From: JAJDFU01 sp964641965
GTDB lineage: Bacteria > Bacteroidota > Bacteroidia > Chitinophagales > Saprospiraceae
Reading direction: 5' to 3'
Assembly (NCBI GenBank): GCA_964641965.1
Contig: CAZXLD010000039.1
Span: forward strand, 1-47,468
Length of the DNA: 47,468 bases
The first letter of the stretch is position 1. Each line of letters begins with the position of its first letter. This document shows, in pieces, positions 24,103-31,718 of this stretch. The notes below the pieces were generated by a model. It was not told the DNA's origin and searched no databases. It was given only the letters and a program-made list of their open reading frames with translations. Made by a program: the position numbers and the translations under genes.

Positions 24103-24912
24103 ATGAGACGAATAGCCAAGCAGGTTGTATACGACGCCTTTGAAAAGATGGGAGCCTTGATCCTTGAGGCGGGAGGGCCGGATGGGATTGTCAGCCGAAA
24201 GGATATGCGCGAAAGACTGAAAACCCTTCGCGGATTGGAATATAAGTTCATGTCGCGGTTTTACCGGTTTATGGATCACCGGGATTATAAGCCTGGGGCC
24301 CGGATCACCAAGCGGGATGTGATGGATACTATTGCCTATTGCAAAAAAGAACTGGTAGACGATTACGATTTGGATAATAATGGCTTGTCATTTGAAGAAG
24401 TTTCCAAGATGTCCATTCTAGCTCAGTATGCAGTAGATTATGGCTTGTTGATGAATTTAGGCGTCGTTGATATTCCGGAAACGCAGCTGCCTTCGATCAT
24501 GAGGAGATTGGTGGCGGGTTTGTTTTTTGATGCTTTTGGTTCGGAGGCAAGTTTAGTCATGGAAGTCTTCGAGGCGGATGTTCAACTGCCCAGCCTTAAT
24601 CTGGAAACCTTTCCACTTGCATCGGGACTGGACCAGGACAACCCAGCTGAACTGGTTGAGCGCTACATTGATAATCCAAGCCCTTTCCACCAGGAATTTA
24701 TTGAAATGCATAGCTCCTTTGATCCGGCCTTAGGAAAAAAAGCAAGTCAGTTGATCCAACTATTGGAAACCAATTTAGTAGACATCCGGATTTTCATTAT
24801 CGGCAGAGACGATTTTACCGTATATCCCAAATCCGAACATCCGGTGTATTGGGTAGGGCTTACTGCCAGCGGTAAAATACTGGGCTTGCGATCGGAGGTG
24901 ATTTGGACGTGA
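24103..24912 (+). CDS. EF-hand-like protein with nuclease A inhibitor-like C-terminus
   Basis: This is a 269-residue cytosolic protein without a signal peptide. The N-terminal half has EF-hand character: a clear calcium-loop pattern DYDLDNNGLSFEE (about residues 87-99) and a more diverged one near GPDGIVSRKDM (about 25-35). The C-terminal 55 residues (starting near ASQLIQLLETNLVDIRIF and ending SGKILGLRSEVIWT) resemble the end of the NuiA nuclease-inhibitor family, in which a helix plus a VDIRIF-type strand precede GKTxxGxxxGL. The middle (about 110-200) is unassigned. A calcium-sensing or inhibitor protein is an inference. It is followed by the large heptamer-repeat region. Confidence 0.55.
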   Translation: MRRIAKQVVYDAFEKMGALILEAGGPDGIVSRKDMRERLKTLRGLEYKFMSRFYRFMDHRDYKPGARITKRDVMDTIAYCKKELVDDYDLDNNGLSFEEVSKMSILAQYAVDYGLLMNLGVVDIPETQLPSIMRRLVAGLFFDAFGSEASLVMEVFEADVQLPSLNLETFPLASGLDQDNPAELVERYIDNPSPFHQEFIEMHSSFDPALGKKASQLIQLLETNLVDIRIFIIGRDDFTVYPKSEHPVYWVGLTASGKILGLRSEVIWT

Positions 24913-24940
24913 GATCATAAGAAAATTGATTCAGGTGGCG

Positions 24941-25031
24941 GGATGCTCAATACTGGATGCTGGCGCCCAGGAGCGCGATGCTAGGGATGCTCGATGCACG
25001 GTAGACGGTACACGGTAGACGGTACACGGAC
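24941..25031 (+). repeat. Heptamer repeat block, families GATGCT and ACGGTA
   Basis: From 24941 the sequence divides into 7-base units: GGATGCT, CAATACT, GGATGCT, GGCGCCC, AGGAGCG, CGATGCT, then two diverged units. From 24997 come CACGGTA, GACGGTA, CACGGTA, GACGGTA, CACGGAC. The second family thus forms a perfect 14-bp tandem duplication at 24998-25025. The same 7-base period precedes the larger array that starts at 25054. Confidence 0.7.
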
Positions 25032-25053
25032 AACCTATATCAGGGACGTACAC

Positions 25054-25221
25054 CATCTGCCATTCGACATTTGCCATTTGTCATTTGCCATTCGACACTC
25101 GACACCCCGCACTCGCCATTCCACACTTCGCATTCTACATTTGCCACTCGTCATTTGCCATTCGACATTCGCCATTCGACATTCGCCGTTTGCCATTTGT
25201 CATTTGTAATTCGTCACTGGT
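25054..25221 (+). repeat. Degenerate heptamer array, 24 units in strict phase (CATTYGN)
   Basis: 168 bases divide without a single insertion into 24 heptamers of consensus CAYTYGN, mostly CATTTGC, CATTCGA, CATTCGC and CATTTGT. Units differ by substitutions only; examples of the most diverged are CACCCCG and CACTTCG. Because 7 is not a multiple of 3 and the unit seldom makes a stop, long open frames run across the array; they are not genes. The nearest parallel I know is the heptanucleotide STRR repeats of cyanobacteria. Confidence 0.9.
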
Positions 25222-25421
25222 TGTTGAGCGAAGTCTCGATCCTGATACTTGTGCTGGCGCCTGCCGGGCGTTTTTTGACCTTTGGCAGAAACTTGAGGGC
25301 TACAGTAAGGACTTTTTAAATTTGGGATCAGGCTAAGCACTCTTCTGCCAACCACCCCATTTTATCGACCAAAAGCGCGGACCTTTTCCTGTAAATTGGG
25401 TCTTTTAGAGAAACGAAAACC

Positions 25422-26522
25422 GTGAAAGCAACGGCAACCTACAAGCTCAAGTGGTTGATGCTCATCTTAGCAATTTGGCTGGTTGGGGTATTAACTACTC
25501 CGTTCTATGAGTATTTCTTTCTGGCCAATTTTCCGGGGGTGCTGGAAGAGGCCCCCATGCGTGCCTATAACCTTACAGCCAATATCATTTTTGCCTTGGT
25601 CTGGGGCCTGATGGGAGCCGGTCTGTTTGCCATATCCGAGTTGTATCTGATCAATACCTTTCTGGAGCGGCAACCTTTCTACAGAATTATCCTGATCAAA
25701 GGGGCCTTGTACTCGCTGTTACTCATTCTGCTCAACCTGTTTACTTCTTACCTATTCAATTGGCTCACGACCGACCGCTCGTTGCTCGATCCCTCCATTA
25801 GTGATGATGTATGGGAATTTGCCAGTGGCTCTTCGTTTTGGCATCCTTTAATCCCTTTCCTGGGATTGGTGTTTTGGACACTTTTTCTGTTGCAAATCAA
25901 CCAACGATTCGGCCAGGGTGAGCTATTTAAATTAGTGCGCGGCCGTTATTTCTCACCCAAGGAGGAAAACCGGATTTTCATGTTTCTGGATATGAAAGAT
26001 TCCACCGAGCTGGCTGAACGATTGGGCCATCTGGAATTTTTCGACTTGCTCAACGATTTCTTCCACGATATTACCGATACCATACTGGAGCACGGCGGGG
26101 AGATTTATTCTTATGTGGGAGATGAAGTGATCATTACCTGGACGCTAAAAAATGGATTCCACAACAGCCATTGCATCCATTGTTTTTTTGAGATTGAAGC
26201 CTTGATTGACCAACGAGCATCCTACTACCAGACGCGTTATCAAACCGTTCCCCGATTCAAAGCTGGTATCCACCTTGGCAAGGTCACCACCGGTGAAATC
26301 GGAAAAATTAAAAAGCTGATCACCTATACCGGGGATGTGATGAATACGACCGCCCGAATCCAGAGCATTTGCAATCGGTACGGAGAAAAACTGATCATCA
26401 GCCGGGAATTGATGGATCATCTTGACCTCGATCATCTGGATGTTCGCGATCTTGGGGAAGTGGAACTAAGAGGAAAAAGTAAACCCATCGGAATCGCGGC
26501 TATTTCCCAGTACGTAGCCTGA
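25422..26522 (+). CDS. Membrane-anchored class III adenylate/guanylate cyclase
   Basis: This 366-residue protein has an N-terminal membrane region with four helices (about 11-25, 53-76, 88-113 and 142-160), followed by a class III nucleotide cyclase domain (about 182-360). Metal-binding aspartates are D190 (FMFLDMKDST) and D234 (SYVGDEVIITW). The purine/transition-state segment GDVMNTTARIQ starts at about 304. The position before YVGDEV, usually a base-contacting lysine (or glutamine in one subgroup), is serine (S230), so the nucleotide used is uncertain. The start is GTG at 25422, about 200 bp after the heptamer array. The next gene is 280 bp away; no operon is evident. Confidence 0.85.
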   Translation: MKATATYKLKWLMLILAIWLVGVLTTPFYEYFFLANFPGVLEEAPMRAYNLTANIIFALVWGLMGAGLFAISELYLINTFLERQPFYRIILIKGALYSLLLILLNLFTSYLFNWLTTDRSLLDPSISDDVWEFASGSSFWHPLIPFLGLVFWTLFLLQINQRFGQGELFKLVRGRYFSPKEENRIFMFLDMKDSTELAERLGHLEFFDLLNDFFHDITDTILEHGGEIYSYVGDEVIITWTLKNGFHNSHCIHCFFEIEALIDQRASYYQTRYQTVPRFKAGIHLGKVTTGEIGKIKKLITYTGDVMNTTARIQSICNRYGEKLIISRELMDHLDLDHLDVRDLGEVELRGKSKPIGIAAISQYVA

Positions 26523-26642
26523 TCCCGGAATTCAGACCAAAACCTGCTAAAACGAAGGATTGGAACTGCCATCGAACCTTACTTTTTGGTTAGATTCCGC
26601 TTTGGAACGAAGTGAAGCTGTTGTTTAGAGGTATTTTGGGTG

Positions 26643-26684
26643 GTAAGTGGTAAATGTCAAGTTGCAAGTCGCAAATGGCCAGCA
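26643..26684 (-). repeat. Heptamer tandem repeat, five to six units
   Basis: GTAAGTG, GTAAATG, TCAAGTT, GCAAGTC, GCAAATG and GCCAGCA follow each other in phase. This is the same family and orientation as 20142-20190. It lies between the cyclase gene and the Rieske-ThDP gene. A further shared phrase, AACATYGCGCCAG followed by GGCG, occurs shortly after both blocks (near 20230 and 26700). Confidence 0.6.
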
Positions 26685-26803
26685 AACTCTATCAAGCCTC
26701 CAACATTGCGCCAGCGGCGCTAATATCAGCGAAGCGTGTACCAAAAGCCACCATTTTTTCTTTAGTTTAACTCCGCTTTACAAGAAATAATCACACCATA
26801 AGT

Positions 26804-28759
26804 ATGTCCAATTCAGAACGCATCTGGCATAAAGTATTAGATCAAACCGATCAACTGCCCGAAGGACGAGTCATGACCGCCATTGCGGATGGTTATCGGG
26901 AAATTTGTCTAACCCATCATGAAGGAAAAATTTGTGCTTTAAGTAATCGGTGTCCGCATCAGGGGGGGCCTCTGGGAGAGGGGAGTATTGAAAAAGGCCT
27001 GTTGCGATGCCCTTGGCATGGCTGGGATTACGATCCCTGCACTGGCTTGGCACCAGGATTTGACGACGGGGTAGAAACGTATCCGGTTGAGATTCGGGAT
27101 GGTGCTGTGTACGTTGGTTTGGAACCCGAGGCGGCACATCAAACCACAGTCTCGGATATTATGGTAGAGACCTTGATCAACTGGGGTGTAGATACGGTTT
27201 TCGGTATGGTTGGCCACTCCAATCTGGGACTGGCCGATGCGTTTCGGCGACAAGTAGAAAATGGCAAGCTACAGTTCATTGGTATTCGGCATGAGGGGGG
27301 AGGGGCCTTTGCGGCATCTGCTTATGGAAAATTGACAGGTCGTCCGGCGGCCTGCTTTGCCATCGCCGGTCCGGGCTCTACCAACATGTATACGGGTATG
27401 TGGGATGCGCGCCAGGATCGTGCCCCCTTGCTAGCGCTTACGGGGCAGGTAGCTACCCAGGTTGTAGGGACCGGTAATTTCCAGGAAGTGGATTTAGTTC
27501 GTGCTTTCTCTTCGGTGGCTGTATTTAATCATCGGGTCCAGTCGGACAGCCGTCATGCCGAGTTGGCCTCGCTGGCCGTTAAGCATGCTGTTCTGGAACG
27601 TAACGTTTCCCATTTGACCTTTCCGGATGAAGTCCAGGTTATACCCGCTCCGGAAGGCACCAAAGCAGGTACACCAGCGGGCAGGGTAGGAGCTCCCAAC
27701 ATTGCTCCCCCTTCTGAAGAATTGGAAAAAGCGATCAAGCAGATTAAAGGTGCAGAACGCCCTGTGATCATTACCGGATTTGGAGCCAAATTCCATATGG
27801 ATGCCATAATCCAATTGGCTGAACGACTCGAATGCCCGGTACTCACCACCTTCAAGGGAAAAGGGCAGATATCCGACGGACATCCTCTGGGTTGTGGGGT
27901 CTTGGGGCGCAGTGGAACGCCTATTGCCTCCCATTTCATGAATGAGTCTGATCTGCTCATCGTATTTGGGGCCTCTTTTTCCAACCACTCCGGGATTACT
28001 CCCAAGAAACCTACTATTCAAGTCGATTTTGATCGCCTTGTGCTAGGTAAGTTTCATGCCATAGATATTCCCTTATGGGGAGAGATTTCGACCACCATTG
28101 CTTTGATGCTGGAACAATTGCCCAAAGAGCAGTTGCAAGCCAAAAGCCAAAAGGTTGAAATCCAGGAGCGTTGGGCCATCTGGAAGGAGGAGAAGGCTAG
28201 CCGTTTGCAAGACAATCGCGGCAAGGGATTAAGCGCCATTTCTGTTTTTGATGCATTGACCCGCTTGGCGCCGGCCGATGCAGTTATGTGTGTGGATGTA
28301 GGGAATAATGCCTATTCGTTTGGCCGGTATTTCGAAACTCAGTCGCATACCTTCCTAATGTCGGGCTATTTGGGGTCAATCGGTTTTGCCATGCCTGCCG
28401 CCTTGGGTGCCTGGGCTGCTGTCAAGAATACTCGACCGGTTATTGCGGTAGCAGGGGACGGCGGATTTGCGCAATACATGGCTGAGCTATCTACTTCGGT
28501 GCTTCACAATATGAATATCAAGGTTATCTTATTAAACAATAGTGAACTGGCTAAGATCTCCAAAGAACAGCGGGCGGGAAACCTGGAGGTATTTGCCACC
28601 GAGCTCCAAAGTCCAAATTTTGCTGAATTTGCATCGGGTTGCGGCGCATTGGGTATTCGTATAACCCAGGAGTCTGAACTGGAAGATGCCATGCAGCGGA
28701 TGTTGGCCCATGATGGGACGGCATTGCTTGAAGTTTGCACAGACGCCCTATTGGTGTAA
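26804..28759 (+). CDS. Rieske ferredoxin domain fused to a thiamine-diphosphate enzyme (acetolactate synthase/pyruvate oxidase-like)
   Basis: This 651-residue protein has two parts. Residues 1-108 form a Rieske domain: C50-x-H52 (CPHQGGPLGEG) and C69-xx-H72 (CPWHGW) ligate a 2Fe-2S cluster. Residues 113-651 form a complete ThDP enzyme of the acetolactate synthase/pyruvate oxidase superfamily: Pyr domain with catalytic glutamate E164 (RHEGGGAFAA), the central domain around 300-440, and the PP domain with GDG at 551 and NN at 578-579. The pairing suggests decarboxylation of a 2-oxo acid with electrons passing through the Rieske centre, perhaps to a quinone or ferredoxin, but the substrate is unknown. 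It is cytosolic. A DUF5996 gene follows 109 bp downstream. Confidence 0.9.
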   Translation: MSNSERIWHKVLDQTDQLPEGRVMTAIADGYREICLTHHEGKICALSNRCPHQGGPLGEGSIEKGLLRCPWHGWDYDPCTGLAPGFDDGVETYPVEIRDGAVYVGLEPEAAHQTTVSDIMVETLINWGVDTVFGMVGHSNLGLADAFRRQVENGKLQFIGIRHEGGGAFAASAYGKLTGRPAACFAIAGPGSTNMYTGMWDARQDRAPLLALTGQVATQVVGTGNFQEVDLVRAFSSVAVFNHRVQSDSRHAELASLAVKHAVLERNVSHLTFPDEVQVIPAPEGTKAGTPAGRVGAPNIAPPSEELEKAIKQIKGAERPVIITGFGAKFHMDAIIQLAERLECPVLTTFKGKGQISDGHPLGCGVLGRSGTPIASHFMNESDLLIVFGASFSNHSGITPKKPTIQVDFDRLVLGKFHAIDIPLWGEISTTIALMLEQLPKEQLQAKSQKVEIQERWAIWKEEKASRLQDNRGKGLSAISVFDALTRLAPADAVMCVDVGNNAYSFGRYFETQSHTFLMSGYLGSIGFAMPAALGAWAAVKNTRPVIAVAGDGGFAQYMAELSTSVLHNMNIKVILLNNSELAKISKEQRAGNLEVFATELQSPNFAEFASGCGALGIRITQESELEDAMQRMLAHDGTALLEVCTDALLV

Positions 28760-28868
28760 ACGAAATACATTATTTCGCCTTCCTATTGCAAATCGTTATT
28801 TTGGGTGCTTGAGGAAACAGCTGTGCTTCCTTTTCATGTATTGAGTGTAACAGACAGAACTAGAATTC

Positions 28869-29729
28869 ATGCAGTGGTTTACGCTGAAACCCATTGATCA
28901 AAAAGCTTTTGAACAGGCTGAGACACAGTTGCACTGGGCCGCCCAACTGGTGGCTATGGCTGGGCAAGCTTATTTACTCCACCAGGAAGATGACAGCCAT
29001 ACCAGTATGCGGTGGGAACCAGGTACACGCCGATTGGTGAGTGGATTGGTTACCGCAGGAGGGACGACACTTCAGGTAGCTTTAAATGTCGAGCACTTTT
29101 TACTGCAAATCGTGGAGGAAAATGGTGTTGAGATTTTTACGGCGCCCATTCACCAACGGACGATGATCGAATTGACGGCTTGGTTGCGGGTTCAGTTGGG
29201 ATACCTGGATTTACCATCATCTGCCTTGCAACCACTTACGCATTTTGAGTTGCCTCCGAATCCTATTGGGGAAGGCGCACCCTTCCAAAAACCTGCTCCG
29301 GAATTATTGCGGTCCTGGATAGCCCAGCGGTCCGATGCGCAGTTCTTGTTACAAGCTCCTCGAATACGGTTCAAAGCGTACGATCAACGAGTAGCTGTAT
29401 GGCCACATCATTTCGATTCCGGATTGGTCATCTCGCTTGCACGCGATCAAGATGATCAAATGATCAAAGGGATTGTTATGGGCTGGGCGCCTACAGATGA
29501 AACTGTTCGGGAACCCTACCTTTACATAAAAGGATGGATGAAAGATAGAGAGGTAGATTATGAATCTTTACCACCCTTAACTTCCGGCCATTGGTCTTCT
29601 GGTGATTGGAAAGGTGGCTACTTGCCTTTTTCCCGCCTAGTAGCCCAGGAAGAACAGGCTTTACAACATAAAATGGGAGCCACCTTCTTGCAAGAAACCA
29701 TAGATCATCTGGTAAAAGTAATGACTTGA
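28869..29729 (+). CDS. DUF5996-family protein
   Basis: This 286-residue cytosolic protein shows segments typical of DUF5996: LHWAAQLVAMAG (about 21-32), DDSHTSMRW (about 40), RRLVSGLV, and VAVWPHHFDSGLVI (about 173-186) with its histidine pair. The family is widespread and uncharacterised; the conserved histidines and aspartates hint at metal or cofactor binding, but no reaction is known. It follows the Rieske-ThDP fusion on the same strand after 109 bp and may be co-transcribed. It converges on the CBS-domain gene. Confidence 0.7.
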   Translation: MQWFTLKPIDQKAFEQAETQLHWAAQLVAMAGQAYLLHQEDDSHTSMRWEPGTRRLVSGLVTAGGTTLQVALNVEHFLLQIVEENGVEIFTAPIHQRTMIELTAWLRVQLGYLDLPSSALQPLTHFELPPNPIGEGAPFQKPAPELLRSWIAQRSDAQFLLQAPRIRFKAYDQRVAVWPHHFDSGLVISLARDQDDQMIKGIVMGWAPTDETVREPYLYIKGWMKDREVDYESLPPLTSGHWSSGDWKGGYLPFSRLVAQEEQALQHKMGATFLQETIDHLVKVMT

Positions 29730-29842
29730 TCTGCCACAGCATAAGTTTATCCGAAACCAATAAGCCAAAGAAAAAGAGGATTTAGGAACAAGAGACCAAC
29801 GAACAGAAAATTAAAACCCTTCTCCAGCTTTTCTTCTGTATT

Positions 29843-29861
29843 GACACCCCTTTCAGGTGTC
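29843..29861. other. Small hairpin between convergent genes
   Basis: GACACC (29843-29848) and GGTGTC (29856-29861) pair over a 7-base loop between the DUF5996 and CBS genes. There is no U-run, so a terminator role is doubtful. Confidence 0.35.
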
Positions 29862-29893
29862 CGTATCTTCCTTTTATTCCAATTCCTTTAAAC

Positions 29894-30382
29894 CTAGGCA
29901 TTCTCCGTGTAACGGGTCTTTTTATTGTCTTGTAAGGCAGGAACCCGGCCGCGCCAGGAGTCGGGTACCAACTTGATTTTGGGCCCCATATTCTGCACCG
30001 CACGAAGCACATCCCGACGGCTGATTTGGCCTACCAGTTTACCTTTTTCCAGTACAGGAAGGCGCTTAATTCCTTGTTTTACAAAGATATAAGCGGCATC
30101 TACTACCGTTTTGCTGGCATCGATCGTGATGATGTTTTTGGACATATACTCAGAGACCAGGCTGCCGGTATTCGGCTGGCTGCTGTAGGAGTTCTCTACC
30201 AGGATCTTCAGGCAATCTACCTCGGAAAGCATACCTACCAGGTTGTAATCTGCATCTACGACAGGCGCTCCGGATATTTTTCGCTTCAAAATAGTATCGA
30301 TGGCGGCATGGATGGGGGTTTCCGGACGGAAGGTAATGAGCCTGGAGGCCATATATTTGGTAACGGAAGGATATTCGCTCAT
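29894..30382 (-). CDS. CBS-domain pair protein
   Basis: This 162-residue protein is essentially two CBS motifs. The first covers about residues 8-65 (VTKYMASRLITFRPETPIHAA... SGAPVVDADYNLVGMLSEVD) and the second about 75-135 (VSEYMSKNIITIDASKTVVDAA... IKRLPVLEKGKLVGQISRRD). A short basic C-terminal tail follows. Stand-alone CBS pairs (Bateman modules) bind adenosine nucleotides and regulate partners or sense energy state. Here it is divergent, over 196 bp, from the PRPP-synthetase-like/EAD11-putAbiC operon. That neighbour may or may not be a functional partner. Confidence 0.88.
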   Translation of the reverse strand: MSEYPSVTKYMASRLITFRPETPIHAAIDTILKRKISGAPVVDADYNLVGMLSEVDCLKILVENSYSSQPNTGSLVSEYMSKNIITIDASKTVVDAAYIFVKQGIKRLPVLEKGKLVGQISRRDVLRAVQNMGPKIKLVPDSWRGRVPALQDNKKTRYTENA

Positions 30383-30578
30383 GGAATTGTTTTTTGTTTG
30401 TGAGAAGGTATTTAGGTAATTAATAGGAGAATAATATTACATAATTAAATGGTTTATCCGAATTTTTCTTGGAAAAAATAAGCCAGTCTGTACCCTTGGC
30501 TTTCCATTTTTTCAAATATTTTTAGGCTGGGACTAAACCAAAAACCTCTTTTCCAAACCTCATTCAGAAGCAAAAAAC

Positions 30579-30884
30579 ATGGAGTCATACGATACATTGG
30601 TAGAAGCCATTCAGGGATTAAAAAAGAAAGGATTTGTCCATGATTTTAATCTGGAGAGCCACTGCCTTTCCTGTGCTCCCTTGAACCTGGAATTGCATCC
30701 CGAGGATTTCGAAATAATAGAACACCATCGCTTCGAGGGTATGAGTGATCCAAATGACAATTCCGTTATTTATGCCCTGCAATCCAAGGATGGCATTAAA
30801 GGGATTTTAGTGGATGCGTACGGACCCTATGCCGAATCACTCACTCCAGAAATGGCAGCAAAATTGAGAACCGCACATCCCTGA
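30579..30884 (+). CDS. Small 'phosphoribosylpyrophosphate synthetase-like' protein, copy 1
   Basis: This 101-residue protein belongs to a Bacteroidota family often labelled 'phosphoribosylpyrophosphate synthetase', although it lacks the length and motifs of a real PRPP synthetase. It has the family pattern YDTLVEAIQGLKKKGF at the start, EIIEHHRFEGMSDPNDNSVIYAL in the middle and LVDAYGPYAE near the end. A homologue lies at 38540-38851 in this window. Its TGA overlaps the ATG of the next gene (TGATG), so the two are translationally coupled. The true function is unknown; the family tends to accompany stress genes. Confidence 0.8.
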   Translation: MESYDTLVEAIQGLKKKGFVHDFNLESHCLSCAPLNLELHPEDFEIIEHHRFEGMSDPNDNSVIYALQSKDGIKGILVDAYGPYAESLTPEMAAKLRTAHP

Positions 30885-31675
30885 TGGCCGCACAAGAAAC
30901 GAAGACAGAGCTAAAAGACAGGGTGGCCAAAGGGTTAAGTTATGGTATGGAAGCCCTGGAAGAGGTGTTGCTTGCCGATTCCAAATTGTACAACGACCTT
31001 ATCCTGTTAAAAAGCAAATATGCCGATCTGCTTCACCTCTCGGCGCTGCAAACCATTCCTTATGCTGACCTGGAAGTTGGGATGGACCGGTTACGGCATA
31101 GTCTACTCCAATTTATCGACCGGCTCGAAGAAGGTGACCTAAAGAAGGCGCATGTGGAACAAGGGTTGAAAAATACATCCCCACCTAATGTCCGGGGCAA
31201 CTTTTTTAGCCTAATCAGCATATATCGGGAAAACCTGGAAGCGATCACCTACGAAGAGCAATATTACGGCTCCGGTAGTTCTAACCTGGAAACACGCGTC
31301 TACAAGGGTCGCGCGGCTATTGGGAACATTTTTCAGAATTTAGTTCGGTACGCAAGGCAGCAGGATGTTACCTCACAGGAAGCGGTAGAAGATCATTTCA
31401 GCACCTATTTTCGAAGAGATTTTGGGCCTATCGAAGTATACCTGAAGAGCGTAAAGCATCTTATTTATTATATTCATCCACTCGAATTCGACCGGAGTTT
31501 CTATTTGACCACCTTTCAATCGTTACTGTCCCGCTTTGAATTGGGACTACTATTTTATCATTTGCTGGTAGAAAAAGATGAACAGTTTCTCCAAATGATC
31601 AACGAGTTAGGTGTATTCGAAGGACCCTTGGCAGAGGTGCTCATTCATAAGGACCATCTAGATTGGCTCCGGTAA
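30884..31675 (+). CDS. EAD11 domain fused to putative phage abortive-infection (putAbiC) domain
   Basis: In this 263-residue protein, residues about 10-84 look like effector-associated domain 11: helical, with LYNDLILLKSKYADLL (35-50) and IPYADLEVGMDRLRHSLLQF (58-77). EADs are short adaptor domains that join effectors to partner proteins in bacterial conflict systems by like-with-like contacts. Residues about 104-262 resemble the putAbiC abortive-infection family: GNFFSLISIYRENLEAI, the KGRAAIGNIFQNL segment (141-153), YLKSVKHLIYYI and SRFELGLLFYHLLVEKDEQF (216-235) followed by LGVFEG. No nuclease or NADase motif is apparent. It is coupled to the upstream PRPP-synthetase-like gene. A defence role is inferred from domains. 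Confidence 0.75.
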   Translation: MAAQETKTELKDRVAKGLSYGMEALEEVLLADSKLYNDLILLKSKYADLLHLSALQTIPYADLEVGMDRLRHSLLQFIDRLEEGDLKKAHVEQGLKNTSPPNVRGNFFSLISIYRENLEAITYEEQYYGSGSSNLETRVYKGRAAIGNIFQNLVRYARQQDVTSQEAVEDHFSTYFRRDFGPIEVYLKSVKHLIYYIHPLEFDRSFYLTTFQSLLSRFELGLLFYHLLVEKDEQFLQMINELGVFEGPLAEVLIHKDHLDWLR

Positions 31676-31718
31676 ATAAAGGGCAGTAATACGCGCAGCA
31701 AAGTTTAATACAATCCAA

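Noticed and set aside
25054..25221. CRISPR array
   Set aside because: Units are 7 bp with no spacers, and no cas gene is in the window.
24994..25336. Three overlapping plus-strand open frames with repeated RHSTFAIRHSPF-like residues
   Set aside because: They are by-products of the 7-bp repeat, which lacks stops in several frames. The repeated residues arise from 21-base periods of the array.
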